From Symbiodinium natans (taxonomy: Eukaryota; Sar; Dinophyceae; Suessiales; Symbiodiniaceae), in NCBI GenBank assembly GCA_905221605.1, contig CAJNDS010000469.1, forward strand, positions 799,185-863,184: DNA of 64,000 nucleotides, written 5' to 3'. Position numbers and translations under genes: made by a program. Positions 29,871 to 40,858 of the stretch are shown piece after piece; positions within the stretch are counted from its first letter, which is position 1, and each line of letters opens with the position of its first letter. The notes under the pieces were generated by a model. The model made no database searches, had not been told where the DNA came from, and saw only the letters and a program-made list of their open reading frames with translations.

Positions 29871-30010
29871 CTAGCGGCTCTACTTACATAATAACGAAAC
29901 AAATAGTTCTGAAGCACTAGAAAGACCACTTGTATACTATTTCTGAAAAGCACAATTAGCATAAGCACACTTAAAAATGCGTAGTTGTTGCCTCGTGACC
30001 GTGAAGGCGA

Positions 30011-30275
30011 ACCAAAAAGCCAAAATACCAAAACCAAAAAACCAAAAATACCAAAACCAAAAAAACCAAAAAAACCAAAACCAAAAAAACCAAAAATACC
30101 AAAAAAACCAATTTTCCGGGACTCTTGGAGAAGCCTCATAGGGATTTCCTGAGAGTCCCGGAAAATTGGTTTTTTTGGTATTTTTGGTTTTTTTGGTTTT
30201 GGTTTTTTTGGTTTTTTTGGTTTTGGTTTTTTTGGTTTTTTTGGTTTTGGTTTTTTGTTTTTTTTGGTTTTGGTA
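30011..30275. repeat. Long inverted repeat (hairpin) of AACC/TTTTGG motifs
   Basis: The left arm (30011-30123) of ccaaaaa words ends aattttccgggactc. The right arm (30153-30275) starts gagtcccggaaaatt and mirrors it. The loop is about 29 bp. RNA from it would fold into a stem of roughly 100 bp. Confidence 0.9.
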
Positions 30276-30435
30276 TTTTTCGTTTTTCTACTGTCCCGTG
30301 TATGCGATTTTAGTTGTATTTTAGTCTACGCCCTAGGAAATACGCTATATTGTACACCGAGTTTGCTTGCAGTGCAGCTGGGTGACTTGAGACAAGGCGA
30401 AAAAGGGTAGGTCACTGGGGGGGGGGGGGGGTACC

Positions 30436-30468
<33 letters not shown>

Positions 30469-30681
30469 AATATCCATCAATTATGATAATATAGTTTGTT
30501 CTTCCTTCCTAAGCCCCAAGCCCGAAGGCCCAAAACCTTAAACCCCAAAATCAGTAAACTCCTAAAACTTTAAGCCCCAAACCTAAGACCTAGTTTTCGC
30601 CAAGCGAGAGGCTGCTTCCACGCCTTCAAGCTGATCCTAGCATCGTACCCTGGCGCGCAGGTTTGGGGATTTGGGCTTGGG

Positions 30682-30748
30682 GTTGGGATGTTCCCCCCTA
30701 TATTAGCAGCCCCATTCAGGACTTTAGTATAAGGGGGAACATCCCAAG
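30682..30748. mobile_element. Small inverted-repeat element, family B (copy 4)
   Basis: Compact copy: gttgggatgttcccccctat ... aagggggaacatcccaag. The terminal repeats are nearly perfect over 15 bp and the internal body is shortened to about 35 bp. Confidence 0.8.
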
Positions 30749-30869
30749 CTTGGGGTGTTTAGGGCTGTAGGGCGTCACCCAACGCCTAAACTTAAACAGC
30801 CCCGCATCGTTCCCGTGTTGAGCCCAGGTGATCACAATTCCACATCCCAACAAGCTCCTCGACTTGGTG

Positions 30870-30973
30870 GTTTCCGAGATGAGAGGTACCTTATTGGGGT
30901 CCTTATTATAAGGGAGCCCTACTATTTGGGGGTCTAATTTCGGGGTCCCCTAGTTTCGTAAACCACCACTTAG
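30870..30973. mobile_element. Small element, family C (copy)
   Basis: gtttccgagatgagaggtac ... ctagtttcgtaaaccaccacttag. It shares gtaccttattggggtcctta and cctactatttgggggtct with 22322-22419. Starts with GT, ends with AG|G. Confidence 0.75.
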
Positions 30974-31904
30974 GGCTTAGTTCGTATGGGCCCTTAAGGT
31001 GGGAGACGTTATGCACCCCTCATGTGTTCTTTTCAGCCAAAGGGCCCATACTTTCGAAGCCTCTCTGAGACAGGTAAGGGACCAAATCAAGGGAGCATGT
31101 AGCCCTAAACCCTAAACACTAAACCTTAAACCCTAAACCTTAAACCCTAGACCCTAGACCCTAAGGGCCCTTTCGGGTGACATGCAGGGCGTAGCCTTCG
31201 CCACCTTCTGCCGTGGCTAACTAGGGTTTGGGGTTTAGGGTTTAGGGCTTAGGAATTAGGGTCTAAGGGTATAGGGTCTTCGGGCACCTGGCCAAGAGCC
31301 TGAAGCCCATGAAGGCGCCTCATTGCCATGCATGGCGCAAGCCCCATAGAATGGCCCAAGCGGATCCCCTAAGCCACACAGACCCATCAAGCCCTGCAGA
31401 CCTAAAAGGTTAGGTTTTCCCAACAGCCCCAGTCGCAACCCTCAACCCCAAGCCCCAAGCCCTCAGCCCTACGCCCTAAACCCTAAACCCTAAAACCCCT
31501 CAAAAAATAGCCTGCAAGAGTCCCCAGCCGCCCCCCTGTGGGGGTTTGCGAGGAAAGGCCAGCGCTCTCCCTACATCCGCGACAGCCTCCGGCTGCTTGG
31601 CCGGGCGCCTCAACGGTTTGTTTGTTGTGAATTTAGGGTTTAGGTTGTAGGGCTTAGGGTGCAGGGTTCAGGGGTCAGGGTTTAGGTTGTAGGGTTTAGG
31701 GTTTAGGGTTTAGGGTTTTAAGGTTTAGCGTTCAGGGTTTAGGGTTTTCGAGGGGCTTTCTGAGGCCTCTAGTGTTTTGATGTCGGAATTGGGGTGAGCT
31801 TGGGGGTTGGCGCTCCTCAACCTTAAGCCCACGAAGGATGAGCCACACAAGGAGGGCCCCCCCTTCCTAACCGCAGTTGAAGGACTTGAGAACCCAATTT
31901 GAGG

Positions 31905-32008
31905 GTTTCGGAAGTTTGGGGTACCTTATTGGGGTTTCGCTGGTTTAAGGGAATCCTACTATTTGGGGATATTCGGGGTCCGCTATCTTCGTACACCCCC
32001 CCATTTAG
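31905..32008. mobile_element. Small element, family C (copy)
   Basis: gtttcggaagtttggggtac ... tatcttcgtacacccccc, ending in atttag|G. Same body words as the reference copy, more diverged. Confidence 0.65.
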
Positions 32009-32036
32009 GCTCCTTAGAACCCGACTTATCCCCCTG

Positions 32037-32220
32037 GTTCTGAGGAGGGAATGAAGGAATGAGGCCCTAAACCCTAAACCCTAAACCCTAAACCCTAAAC
32101 CCTAAACCCTAAACCCTAAACCCTAAACCCTAAACCCTAAACCCTAAACCCTAAACCCTATATAAGCCCTTAAAGGGTAGAAGTTATGCCCTCATTCCCT
32201 CATTCCCTACTCAGAACCAG
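32037..32220. mobile_element. Small element, family D, with telomere-like array inside
   Basis: The left end ctggttctgaggagggaa and right end ttccctactcagaaccag are inverted repeats. A pure CCCTAAA array occupies 32064-32159 inside. The element starts GT (32037) and ends AG (32219-32220) directly before an open exon-like island. Confidence 0.8.
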
Positions 32221-32293
32221 GGAGTTCGAGCTGTCGTACGAAAGTTGCCCTGATGGTGGCACAGCGCAGAAGTCCTTTAGAGCCAGTGCCTCG
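32221..32293 (+). CDS. Exon-like island directly after a family D element
   Basis: Begins with G immediately after the AG of the family D element. Open frame EFELSYESCPDGGTAQKSFR. The right edge is unclear: the frame runs to a stop at about 32309, or to a GA donor at ctcg|gaccc. Confidence 0.4.
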
Positions 32294-32618
32294 GACCCTA
32301 AACCGTAAATAGGGTTTAGGGTTTAGGGTTAGGGTTTAGGGTTTAGGGTTTAGGGAAACCCCTGAAGCCCGCAGACAGAGAAGTCTGCTTATTTCCTAGA
32401 CTGCCAAACGTGCAAGTTCTTATATAGTAGGGTGTTAGGGCGTTCGGTACCTTATTTTGTATCTTCTGATTTTTAAGTGATCATACAGGGTGCCGAATTC
32501 TCCGGGTTTCCCTACTAAGAGCCAAGGTAAACCATAAACCCTAAAAAACCCTACACCCTGCACCCTAAACCCTAAACCCTAAACCCTAAACCCTAAACCC
32601 TAAACGCCTTTCTGCAAG

Positions 32619-32691
32619 GCCTGGAAGACCATCGCATCGTGGAGTTCCCACCTTGCCGTGTCGTCTTCGCTACCGAGGCTCCTTCCCTAGA
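32619..32691 (+). CDS. Exon-like island
   Basis: gcaag|gcc acceptor, GT at 32692-32693. Open frame LEDHRIVEFPPCRVVFATEA. CCCTAAA array on the left. Product unknown. Confidence 0.45.
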
Positions 32692-32721
32692 GTTTAAGGC
32701 CTCTGGGTGTGCTTAAAGGTA

Positions 32722-32847
32722 GTTTCATGGGCCCTTCATCTGGTCCCTAATCTCCTTTAAAGGGTTTTGATGTATGGGCCCTTAAATTGGTGTAGGGTAT
32801 ATAGGGGGCACCGTCTTAAGGGCCCATATGAAGGGACCATGAAACAG
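32722..32847. mobile_element. Small inverted-repeat element with intron edges, family I
   Basis: gtttcatgggcccttcatct at the left end pairs with gggcccatatgaagggaccatgaaac at the right. It starts GT and ends CAG. The TATGGGCCCTT words recur at 30985-31075. Confidence 0.75.
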
Positions 32848-32980
32848 TGTGAGGGGCCTCAAGCCAGAACGCCGAGAGGAACGCTTTGAAGCCTCCAGAA
32901 GGAGACTTTCAAAAGGAGGGTTTAGGGTTTAGGGTTTAGGGTTTAGGGTTTAGGGTGTAGGGTTCCTGAACCCTACTTGG

Positions 32981-33084
32981 AGGTTCATGGGTGCTTATAA
33001 CCTCAGGTAAAACTGCACTTATGAGCCCCCTAAGTCCCCGGCTAGACTTACATTTGGGGCTATAACTACCCACGAACCACTGAG
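32981..33084. mobile_element. Small element, family A (copy)
   Basis: aggttcatgggtgcttataa ... ctataactacccacgaaccactgag. It shares cacttatgag and the cctaag core with 60723-60857. Starts GT, ends AG. Confidence 0.65.
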
Positions 33085-33301
33085 TAACCCCCCGGGGCAT
33101 TCATTCCTGAGGAGTCCTCCTTGTGCTCCCTATATACCCCACAACCCCTATAAACTAAATCCCTATAAAACCCCGAAAAAACACCTATAAACTAAATCCC
33201 TATAAACTAAATCCCTACAAAACCCCTTAAAACCCCTATAAACTCCCCCCAAAAACCGCCCTCTACGCTCCTGGAAGCCCGCAGCCCGAAACCCGAAACA
33301 G

Positions 33302-33381
33302 GTCCTCCTCGCCGGCGCTGGGCCCCGTGCCACCCTTGGCCGAGATGCGGAGGGACGAGCTCGGGCCGCCTGGTGGCTCGA
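33302..33381 (+). CDS. Exon-like island
   Basis: aacag|gtc acceptor and GT at 33382-33383. Two frames are open: SSSPALGPVPPLAEMRRDEL or VLLAGAGPRATLGRDAEGRA. Confidence 0.4.
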
Positions 33382-34422
33382 GTTTGGGGTTTAGGGTTTA
33401 GGGTTTAGGGCTAGGGTTTAGGGTTTAGGGTTTAGGGTTTAGGGTTCAGGGTTCAGGGTTCAGGGTTCAGGGTTCAGGGTTCAGGGTTCAGGGTTCAGGG
33501 TTCAGGGTTCAGGGTTCAGGGTTTACGGATCAATCTTCTCAGAAAAGTTAGAGCTTTAGGTTTGAGAATTTTGGGGCTTCATCTTTGGTGATGACAGCGG
33601 CTTCGAGTGTCAAGGTTTAGGGTCGAGAGTTTACAGGCTGTAGGGGTTAATTCGGGCTTTGCGTCTTGGGAGTTCAAGCCTATCGGAGCTCTAGTGTTCA
33701 GTCGTGTTTTTGTGGTTTGGGGCGCATTTCGTCGTATGAGGTTTTCAGGTAGACGCCGTGGTTTGCTCCCTCTGTCTGTTGCGTGGCGCTACCCTAATCC
33801 CCAAGCCCTCTCCTAAAATCCCTAAACCCGAAACCCTAAACCCAAAACCCCACATGCCTTTTTTTGGAGCAGAGGCGGCGGTTGCCGTGATTTCATGGTG
33901 GAGCTTGGAGTTTGGGGTTTGGGAGTTTGGGGCGACGCGGTCTCGGAGTTCTTGGCAAAAGAGGGTTTAAGGTTTAGGGAGGGTTTAGGGTTTAGGGTTT
34001 AGGGTTTAGGGTTTAGGGTTTAGGGGTTTAGGGTTTAGGGTTTAGGGTTTAGGGGTTTAGGGTTTAGGGTTTAGGGTTTAGGGGTTTGGGGGTTTGGGGT
34101 TTAGGGTTTGGGATTTTAGGGTGCCAACTCGGGGTGCCCAATACCCCCTTCATCATGGGAGTGACTTAGGTAAGGGGTTTCGGGCTCTCTTGGGCCTGGG
34201 GGCTGACCCACAGGGAAGTAGAGTCCACCCCAGTTGCGCTTTGAGGCATGTTGGGGATTTACAGGCTTCAGTTTTAGGGCTTGGGGTTCGGAGGGTGCCA
34301 GATCCCCTAAACCCTAAGGTCTGGGGTTTGGGGTTTAGGGTTTGGGGCTTAGGGTTTAGGGTTAGGGTTGAGGGCTTTGGGTTGAGGGTTTATAGGACTT
34401 AAAGTTCACGAAGCCCCTTCAG

Positions 34423-34527
34423 GCGATCATGGCTGATGTGGCGGATGCCGCGCCAACACGGCGCGTGCGCAAAGCGGTGCTCGCGCAAGCCAGGCGCGGG
34501 TGGTGGGGACTGGGGACTTCGGGCAGG
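34423..34527 (+). CDS. Exon-like island
   Basis: ttcag|gcg acceptor and GT of GTTTAGGG at 34528. Open frame AIMADVADAAPTRRVRKAVL then AQARRG. The internal ATG followed by an acidic-to-basic stretch could be a first exon. Confidence 0.4.
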
Positions 34528-34566
34528 GTTTAGGGTTTCAGGGTCCATTTTACAGACTCTTTTGGG

Positions 34567-34915
<349 letters not shown>

Positions 34916-35340
34916 GTAGTACGGTTGTAGGGTTTGTAGGGCTATTTGGGGTTTGAGCTTGCCGTGGCAGAATTTTTTCCTAGCATCGCTTTTCGAGCTA
35001 CGCCATCTTCAATCAACGAAAGGAGTGGCCTCCCTACACCCTAGGCAATAGGGCCTTCTGGGAGGGGGGTCTCATTGGGGTAGAAGATTAGGGAAGCTTG
35101 GGGAGCCTGAGGGAGTATTAGGGAACCTTGGGTCACATAACCCCCTTGAACCTCCACCCCCCCCTTAAGAACCCTATAACCTACAAGCTGCGCCATAAAC
35201 TTTGACTCCGAAACCCTAAACTACCCTAGACCCTAACCCTAAACCCAAAACCCTAAACCCGAACCCTAAGCCCAAACCCTAACCCTAACCCCTAAACCCT
35301 AAACTCTTTGAAATCTTTCGAGTTCCCAGCACTTTCCCAG

Positions 35341-35434
35341 GGCAAGCGGCCTGCCTGGTGGCGTGCTGCTGATCGACCGCCGCGAGCGCCGTGCCATCGC
35401 CAACCTGCCCGAGGCTTGGAAGCTTTCTGGTCGC
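35341..35434 (+). CDS. Exon-like island
   Basis: tcccag|ggc acceptor with a pyrimidine-rich lead (actttcccag) and GT at 35435. Open frame ASGLPGGVLLIDRRERRAIA then NLPEAWKLSGR. One of the best-looking exons; product unknown. Confidence 0.5.
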
Positions 35435-35652
35435 GTTTGGGGTTTAGAGTTTAGGGTTTAGGGTTTAGGGTTTAGGGTTTAGGGTATAGGGTTCAATTAG
35501 TTGAGTTAAGAATTCTAGGGTTTAGAGGGTTTTTCGAGATTTATAGGGTTTGTAGGGTTTGTAGGGTTTGTAGGGTTTGTGGGGCTTATCGATGTCCCAT
35601 ATGCCCCGAAACCCTAAACCCAACATCTTTTCAACCTACAAGCCCTCATATC

Positions 35653-35722
35653 ATGGGTTCCCCTACTCCCCCCATAATTAAGGCTATTTAGGGAGAATTG
35701 CGGTAGTAGGGAAACCCATGAT
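35653..35722. mobile_element. Small inverted-repeat element, family E
   Basis: atcatgggttcccctactcc and gtagtagggaaacccatgat are inverted ends around a short ataattaaggctattta body. Related: 46471-46652 and the partial 10521-10650. Confidence 0.8.
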
Positions 35723-35992
35723 CACACCCTGCAAGCCTCAAGTCCCTCCAGCCCTAAGCCCTAAGCCCTAAGCCCTAAACCCTAAACCCTAAACCCTAAA
35801 CCTTAAACCCCAAACCATGATCACACCCCCCAAGCCCCAAGTCCCTCCAAGATGCACAGGTGAGGAGCTCTTTGCGGATGCTGCCGGCCAATGTCGCGGC
35901 CGCAGCTTCTTTCCTTTGGGCCGAGTTGTTGTTTTTTCTTTTTGCATTTTCTTGAGGGGCGCGAGTAGCAGTGTTACCTGTAACATGGGCTG

Positions 35993-36081
35993 AATCCCTT
36001 TTGACAGTAAGTTGGGTTATGGGGATGATAAGCAGTTCTTTTGTGGAGACTAAGTAGACCTACCAAGTCAAAAGAGATTCC
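35993..36081. mobile_element. Small element, family G (reference copy)
   Basis: gaatcccttttgacagtaagttgggttatggggat ... taccaagtcaaaagagattccaag. The TTTTGAC ends are inverted. The left half matches the insertion at 6459-6629, and its right end is echoed at 36834-36862. Confidence 0.7.
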
Positions 36082-36244
36082 AAGTACGGCCTGAACCCTA
36101 AACCCTAAAACCTAAACCCTAAACCCTAAACCCTAAACCCTAAACCCTAAACCCTAGACCCTAGACCCTAGACCCTAGACCCTAGACCCTAGACCCTAAA
36201 CCCTAAACCCTAAACCCTATAACTGCCGCAGCCCCTTGGCCGAG

Positions 36245-36320
36245 GTCTCGCTGGCGTATTGCGAGAACCTGACCTTCGCCGAGCCACTGGGCTTGGGGAT
36301 TCAGAGGGCTGGCTTCGAAG
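36245..36320 (+). CDS. Exon-like island
   Basis: ccgag|gtc acceptor (an alternative at 36232 extends it by four codons) and a perfect AAG|GTTTAG donor at 36321. Open frame VSLAYCENLTFAEPLGLGIQ then RAGFE. Confidence 0.5.
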
Positions 36321-36878
36321 GTTTAGGGTTTAGGGTTTAGGGTTTAGGGTTTAGGGTTTAGGGTTTAGGGTTTAGGGTTTGGGGCTTAAAGGGTTTAGGG
36401 TTTAGGGTTTGTAGGGTTTAGGGTGGGTTTCGGGTTTTGGGGTTTAGGGCTTTTAGGACTTCTAGGGCTTGTAGGGTTTAGGGCTTCGGGCTTATGGGGC
36501 TTATGGGGCTTATGGGGCTTATGGGGCTTATGGGGCTTATGGGGCTTAGAGGGCTTATAGGGCTGATAGGGCTTATACGGCTTATAGGGCTGATAGGATT
36601 TAGGGCTTAGGGGGTTTCGGGTCTCGGGTTCAGTAGGATCTCCTCACAAGTTTCTGCTCGGATGCTTTCGTCTTCTTGTAGGTGTTGGGGGCTCACTGCT
36701 TGGATAGTATCCCCTAGAAACCCTAATATAATCCCCAAAACCCATGCTCTAAACCCTAGACCCTAGACCCTAGACCCTAGACCCTAGACCCTAGACCCTA
36801 AACCCTAAACCCTAAACCCTAAACCCTGCTAGCCCTACTTACTAAGTCAAAAGCGCTTCCAAGTGGGCCTTGTCTCAG

Positions 36879-36967
36879 GCAAGTAGCTGCCTTCGCGGCT
36901 GCCGATGCAGTTGTGGCCATCAGTGGCGCCTGCCTGGCCAACAGCCTTTACATGCGGGAGTCTCGGC
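36879..36967 (+). CDS. Exon-like island
   Basis: tctcag|gca acceptor; open frame QVAAFAAADAVVAISGACLA then NSLYMRESRQ, possibly a membrane-facing helix. The right side runs straight into CCCTAAA, so the donor would have to be a non-canonical GA. Confidence 0.45.
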
Positions 36968-37525
36968 AGAACCCTAAACCCTAAACCCTAAACCTTAAAC
37001 CCTAAACCCTAAACCCTAAACCCTAAACCCTAAACCCTAAACCCTAAACCCTAAACCCTAAACCCTAAAAGGAAGGCACATGCAGAGTGGCTCGGGTGGT
37101 GAGGCTTGGCAGTTTGGGATTAGACTCATCTTGGGCAACGGGAGGTTGAGTGAGTTTTGTGCCTCTTCTTGGGTCTAGTCATACTGCCCTGTACCGACTC
37201 AAGGGAGCACCCACAAAGAGGACGCCCTGCGCAAGGCAAATTGCTTGCAATGCAAAAGCGGCCGTAGTCTTTTGGGGACCTGCCATGTAGGGTGTCGAAC
37301 ATGCCGTAGGAGGGAGCCCCATGGATTTCTTTCCATAGTCCTTGAAAACGTCGTAGTAGTCCCGAAATAGTGCCCGGAAAAAGTATTCTCCCTAAACCCT
37401 AAACATTCCTCAGCCCCAACCCCTCCGTTACAAACTCGCCCTAGACCCTAGATCCTAGATCCTAGACCCTAAACCCTAAACCCTAAGCCCTAAACCCTAA
37501 GCCGCACCTCTCTAGTCCCTCAAAG

Positions 37526-37618
37526 GAAGGCTCCCTTGTCGTCGACCTGGTCCCGGTGAAGAACTACATGGGCGCGGACGTCGTGATGCCGCTGCAGCCT
37601 GGCGTGGTTGGGAGCTGA
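37526..37618 (+). CDS. Exon-like island, possible terminal exon
   Basis: aaag|gaa acceptor. Frame EGSLVVDLVPVKNYMGADVV then MPLQPGVVGS reaches TGA at 37616-37618. An upstream GT at 37606 could bypass the stop. Confidence 0.4.
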   Translation, partial: EGSLVVDLVPVKNYMGADVVMPLQPGVVGS

Positions 37619-38465
37619 AGAGTTTAGGGTTTAGGGTCTACAGGGTTTAGGGTTCAGGGTTTAGGGCTTAGGATTTCGGGTTTAGGGTTTAGGGCTTAAT
37701 TAGGGTTTAGGCCTTAGGGTTTGGGGTTTAGGGTTTAGGCTAACATCCTAAAAGCCTAAGAGCCCTAAGCCCTCATGTTGCACAAAACCCATATGAACCC
37801 CTTTTTCCCCATCTGTACATAGCCCGTATGCTAGGCCTGAGCCTGGAAGTTAAGTTTCGGACATCGAAGTCGACTGGCAAGGAACGGAGATCCGTGCATT
37901 GCGGCAGGGTCCTTGTCATTGCCTTTTGGTGAGTGCTTCTAGGGTTCTTTGTATAGATGCCTGTATGTATGTATGTATGTATGTATGCATGTATGTATCT
38001 AGGTGAGTGTTCTATTTGGGAAATAGTGAAGATGCTACCTGACGCATCTCATGCAAACTCTGACATCCTGTTGACTCTGAAAGAGGTTCATTTGAGTCAT
38101 GGGCCGTTTCTGTTTTGGAGTATACTCCTTTCAGTTTTGGAAGCTTAAAAGGCCCATGGTGTCGGGACAACCCTACTCCAAACGTGAAGCCCTTACCTCT
38201 ATAACCATCCTGTCGAGCACAAGGCACTGCGGGGTCACCTGGTTCTGGACCCTCACCCAGAGCCTTGGCTTTGGCGAAACGGAGTTTCGGGGTTCGCGCG
38301 CATGTTGAACACGAGCGATTCAGACATCGGCCGCGATTTCTCACGAAATCCTGATTCAGGAAGCCATCAACTAGGCTTTAGGGTTTAGGGTTTAGGGCCG
38401 AAGTTTGGGGTTTAGGGCTTAGGCTGTGAGCTTCTCTCTTTTTACTCGGAGCTTGGAGACCTCAG

Positions 38466-38560
38466 GAACGTGAATGTCCGCTACCGCAGCCTCATGCTGC
38501 CGGAGGGCGATCTTGATGCGGACACCGTGGAGGTACCCGCCGCTCGGCGCGCCCCAAAGG
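38466..38560 (+). CDS. Exon-like island
   Basis: ctcag|gaa acceptor. Open frame NVNVRYRSLMLPEGDLDADT then VEVPAARRAP. Donor either gag|gtaccc at 38533 or GTTTAGGG at 38561. Confidence 0.5.
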
Positions 38561-38679
38561 GTTTAGGGTTTAGGGTTTCGGATTTCGGGTTTAGGGTCTA
38601 AGATTGAGGGTTTAGGGTACTGGGGTTTAATTGCGGGTTTATGTCGACACCCCAGACCCCGAACCCTTAAACCTTTAAG

Positions 38680-38783
38680 CTGGTCTATGAAAGAGCTGAG
38701 GCGCAGCTGCTGCGAGAGCTGCTGCTGAAGGAGCTCCGGCCGGCAGGAGCTCCTCCGCATGACGCCGAGGCCTCATGCCTTTG
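38680..38783 (+). CDS. Exon-like island, helical
   Basis: Frame LVYERAEAQLLRELLLKELR then PAGAPPHDAEA, probably an amphipathic helix. AG|G also available at 38699-38701. It ends in TGA unless a donor near 38786 is used by a different frame. Confidence 0.4.
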
Positions 38784-38974
38784 ACGTCAAGGGTCAAAGT
38801 TCAGGGCTTAGGCTTGTTGACCCGACAAGTCTACACACCCTCAGAAAGCCTGAAACCATTTTAAGCCCCAAACCCTAAACCCTAAACAACTTAGAGCCCT
38901 GATCCCCAAGCCGCACAATCAGGCCGCCGCGGCGACCTGCCAGTTGGGAGGCCGCTGCCAAGCGAGCCAGGAGT

Positions 38975-38975
<1 letters not shown>

Positions 38976-39045
<70 letters not shown>
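38976..39045. repeat. 70-bp homopolymeric G tract
   Basis: Uninterrupted run of G flanked by caggagtc and ttagggattc. The true length is uncertain because such runs are prone to sequencing and assembly error. Confidence 0.9.
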
Positions 39046-39048
<3 letters not shown>

Positions 39049-39549
39049 GGGATTCGGGGCTTAGGGTTTAGGGTTTAAAGGCTTCAGGGTTTGGGGTTTG
39101 GGGTTTGGGGTTCAGGGCACAATTGAGGGTTTAGGGTGAGAGGGATACCATGGTGCAGGATTTAGGGCTTGAGCTTTGGGTGTTTTAGGGCTTTGGGCGT
39201 TGTAGGGTTTTAGGGTTTATAGGGTTTATAGGGTTTATAGGATTTATAGGGTTTATAGGGCTTATAGGGCTTATAGGGCTTATAGGGCTATTGGGCCTTG
39301 TAGGGCTTTAAGGCAAGAGGAGATTTGGCGGGTTGTAACGGTTGAATTAGACGATATTCGGGCCAGTCGGGCTTTTGTGGGGGTGCTGTAGGTTCCTGCG
39401 CTTTTCGCAGTTAGGGTTGGTCCGAAGTGTGTTAGCTTTCGTCTTTGGGTTGTAACGTTGCCTGTTTTCGGGTTTAGGGTTCATAAACCCTAAACTCTAA
39501 CCTCCAAAGACCTGAAGCGCTCCGGAAGCCCAAAGCCCGCCCGAAAGAG

Positions 39550-39620
39550 GCGTGCCCCTCCCCGCCCATTACCGCTCTGCCCAAGCTCTGCGCCACGCCG
39601 GCGCGCTTCACAGTCTCGGG
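39550..39620 (+). CDS. Exon-like island
   Basis: aaagag|gcg acceptor and GT at 39621-39622. Two frames open; the more protein-like reads VPLPAHYRSAQALRHAGALH. Confidence 0.35.
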
Positions 39621-40732
39621 GTTGCCCTAAACCCTAAAACCCGAACCCCTAGACCCGTAAGGGTTTAGGGTTAAGGGCTAAGGGTTTAGGGTTGAGGGGT
39701 TTAGGGGTTTAGAGGCCTCGGCGTTGCCAGCTTCTTTTTTTAGGGTTTCTCATCAGCTGAACCCCAGACCTGGATTTCAGCTGTGTTTGGGTTCGGAGGT
39801 TCTTGGGATTGCGCTTTTAGAGCAGTGGTGTGTTTGGGGCTGTTTGGCATGCATGATTCTGTAGGTGGTTTGTTCTGCGCTTGTTTACCTGATTCCCTTG
39901 GGAGGACACGGTTCCAAGGGTGGTGGTCCCTAGAACCTAACCCTTAAATCAGCCTGAGCCAGGAAGTGTCCTCTCTAAATTAGGGCGCCCTTTGAGCTGG
40001 GCGTAGCCTGTTTGTTAAACGGAATCCTTGGAGAAGATCTATCTACAGTGGAACCCAATCGAGAACAGCCCCCCCCCCCAAGCGTAAACCCAGCCGAGCA
40101 GCACTACGGGTTTATAGGACCTCTAGGATCTATCTGACTTTTCATTGTAGGATTTAGAGAGGGTTGAAATAGGATTTATGGGACTTTTTTTCTAGGATTC
40201 GTATGGATTCATCGTGTTGGGGGTTTGCGTACGGGCGAAGCCCATCTCATGGCAGCTAAGCTTACCCTTCAACGCCCTGCTGGGATCTCCGGGTGAAGTT
40301 CTACCCGGGACCCCGGATTCCTCATCCTGTGCTGGCTGTACCGTAAGGGTAAGGGCTTAGTTTAAGGTGGTTTAGGGCTTAAGTTCAGGGTTCAGGATTT
40401 CGGAGTGAACCTGTTTTATTTTGCAGGTTCACCAAACCCAAAGCCCTCAACCCTAGTTCCTAAGCCTCAAACCACCCGAAATCCCAAACCCCAAAGCCCT
40501 CAACTCCCTAAGCCCTAAAGACCGAGTTTGCCAGGCAGATGGTGAGACAGTGGAGACGCTTCGGGTGGCTCAGCAGCAGCGAAGCCCTCTCCAGTTCGTT
40601 TTCACGAAGCCCACTGTTCAGGGTTCGGGTTGTTGAACACTCAGGGTTTCAATTTGTCAGGGTTTAGGGTCTAGGGGGAAACCCTTACTCCTCAGCTGTG
40701 GACTCTATACCCTCAACCCCCAAACCTCCTAC

Positions 40733-40858
40733 CTGGTTCTTAGTAGGGAAGGAGGGGAGGGAATTAGGCACCTTTATACCACTATATATATATATATACA
40801 TACCCTTTTAAAGGATTCTATTGGGTACTTCATTCCCTCACTGCCTACTAAGAACCAG
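40733..40858. mobile_element. Small inverted-repeat element with intron edges, family D (reference copy)
   Basis: ctggttcttagtagggaa at the left is the exact complement of the terminal tactaagaaccag at the right. GT lies at 40736-40737 and AG at 40857-40858. The body holds a TA microsatellite and cccttttaaaggat. Confidence 0.85.

Larger units (their letters stand above)
28272..30450. mobile_element. AT-rich non-coding element with terminal inverted repeats
   Basis: The left end is a TA run, gctac, a C tract, then agcgacctaccctttt (28272-28320). The right end is its reverse complement, aaaagggtaggtcactgg, a G tract, gtacc and a TA run (30400-30450). The interior is much more AT-rich than the flanks, has no substantial open frame, and holds two families of tandem repeats and a large hairpin. 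This looks like a non-autonomous DNA transposon or a satellite trapped between inverted repeats. Confidence 0.7.

Noticed and set aside
37825-37940. Possible 5S rRNA-like segment (gcctggaagttaag)
   Set aside because: Only the short aagttaag word matches; the rest does not fit a 5S secondary structure.
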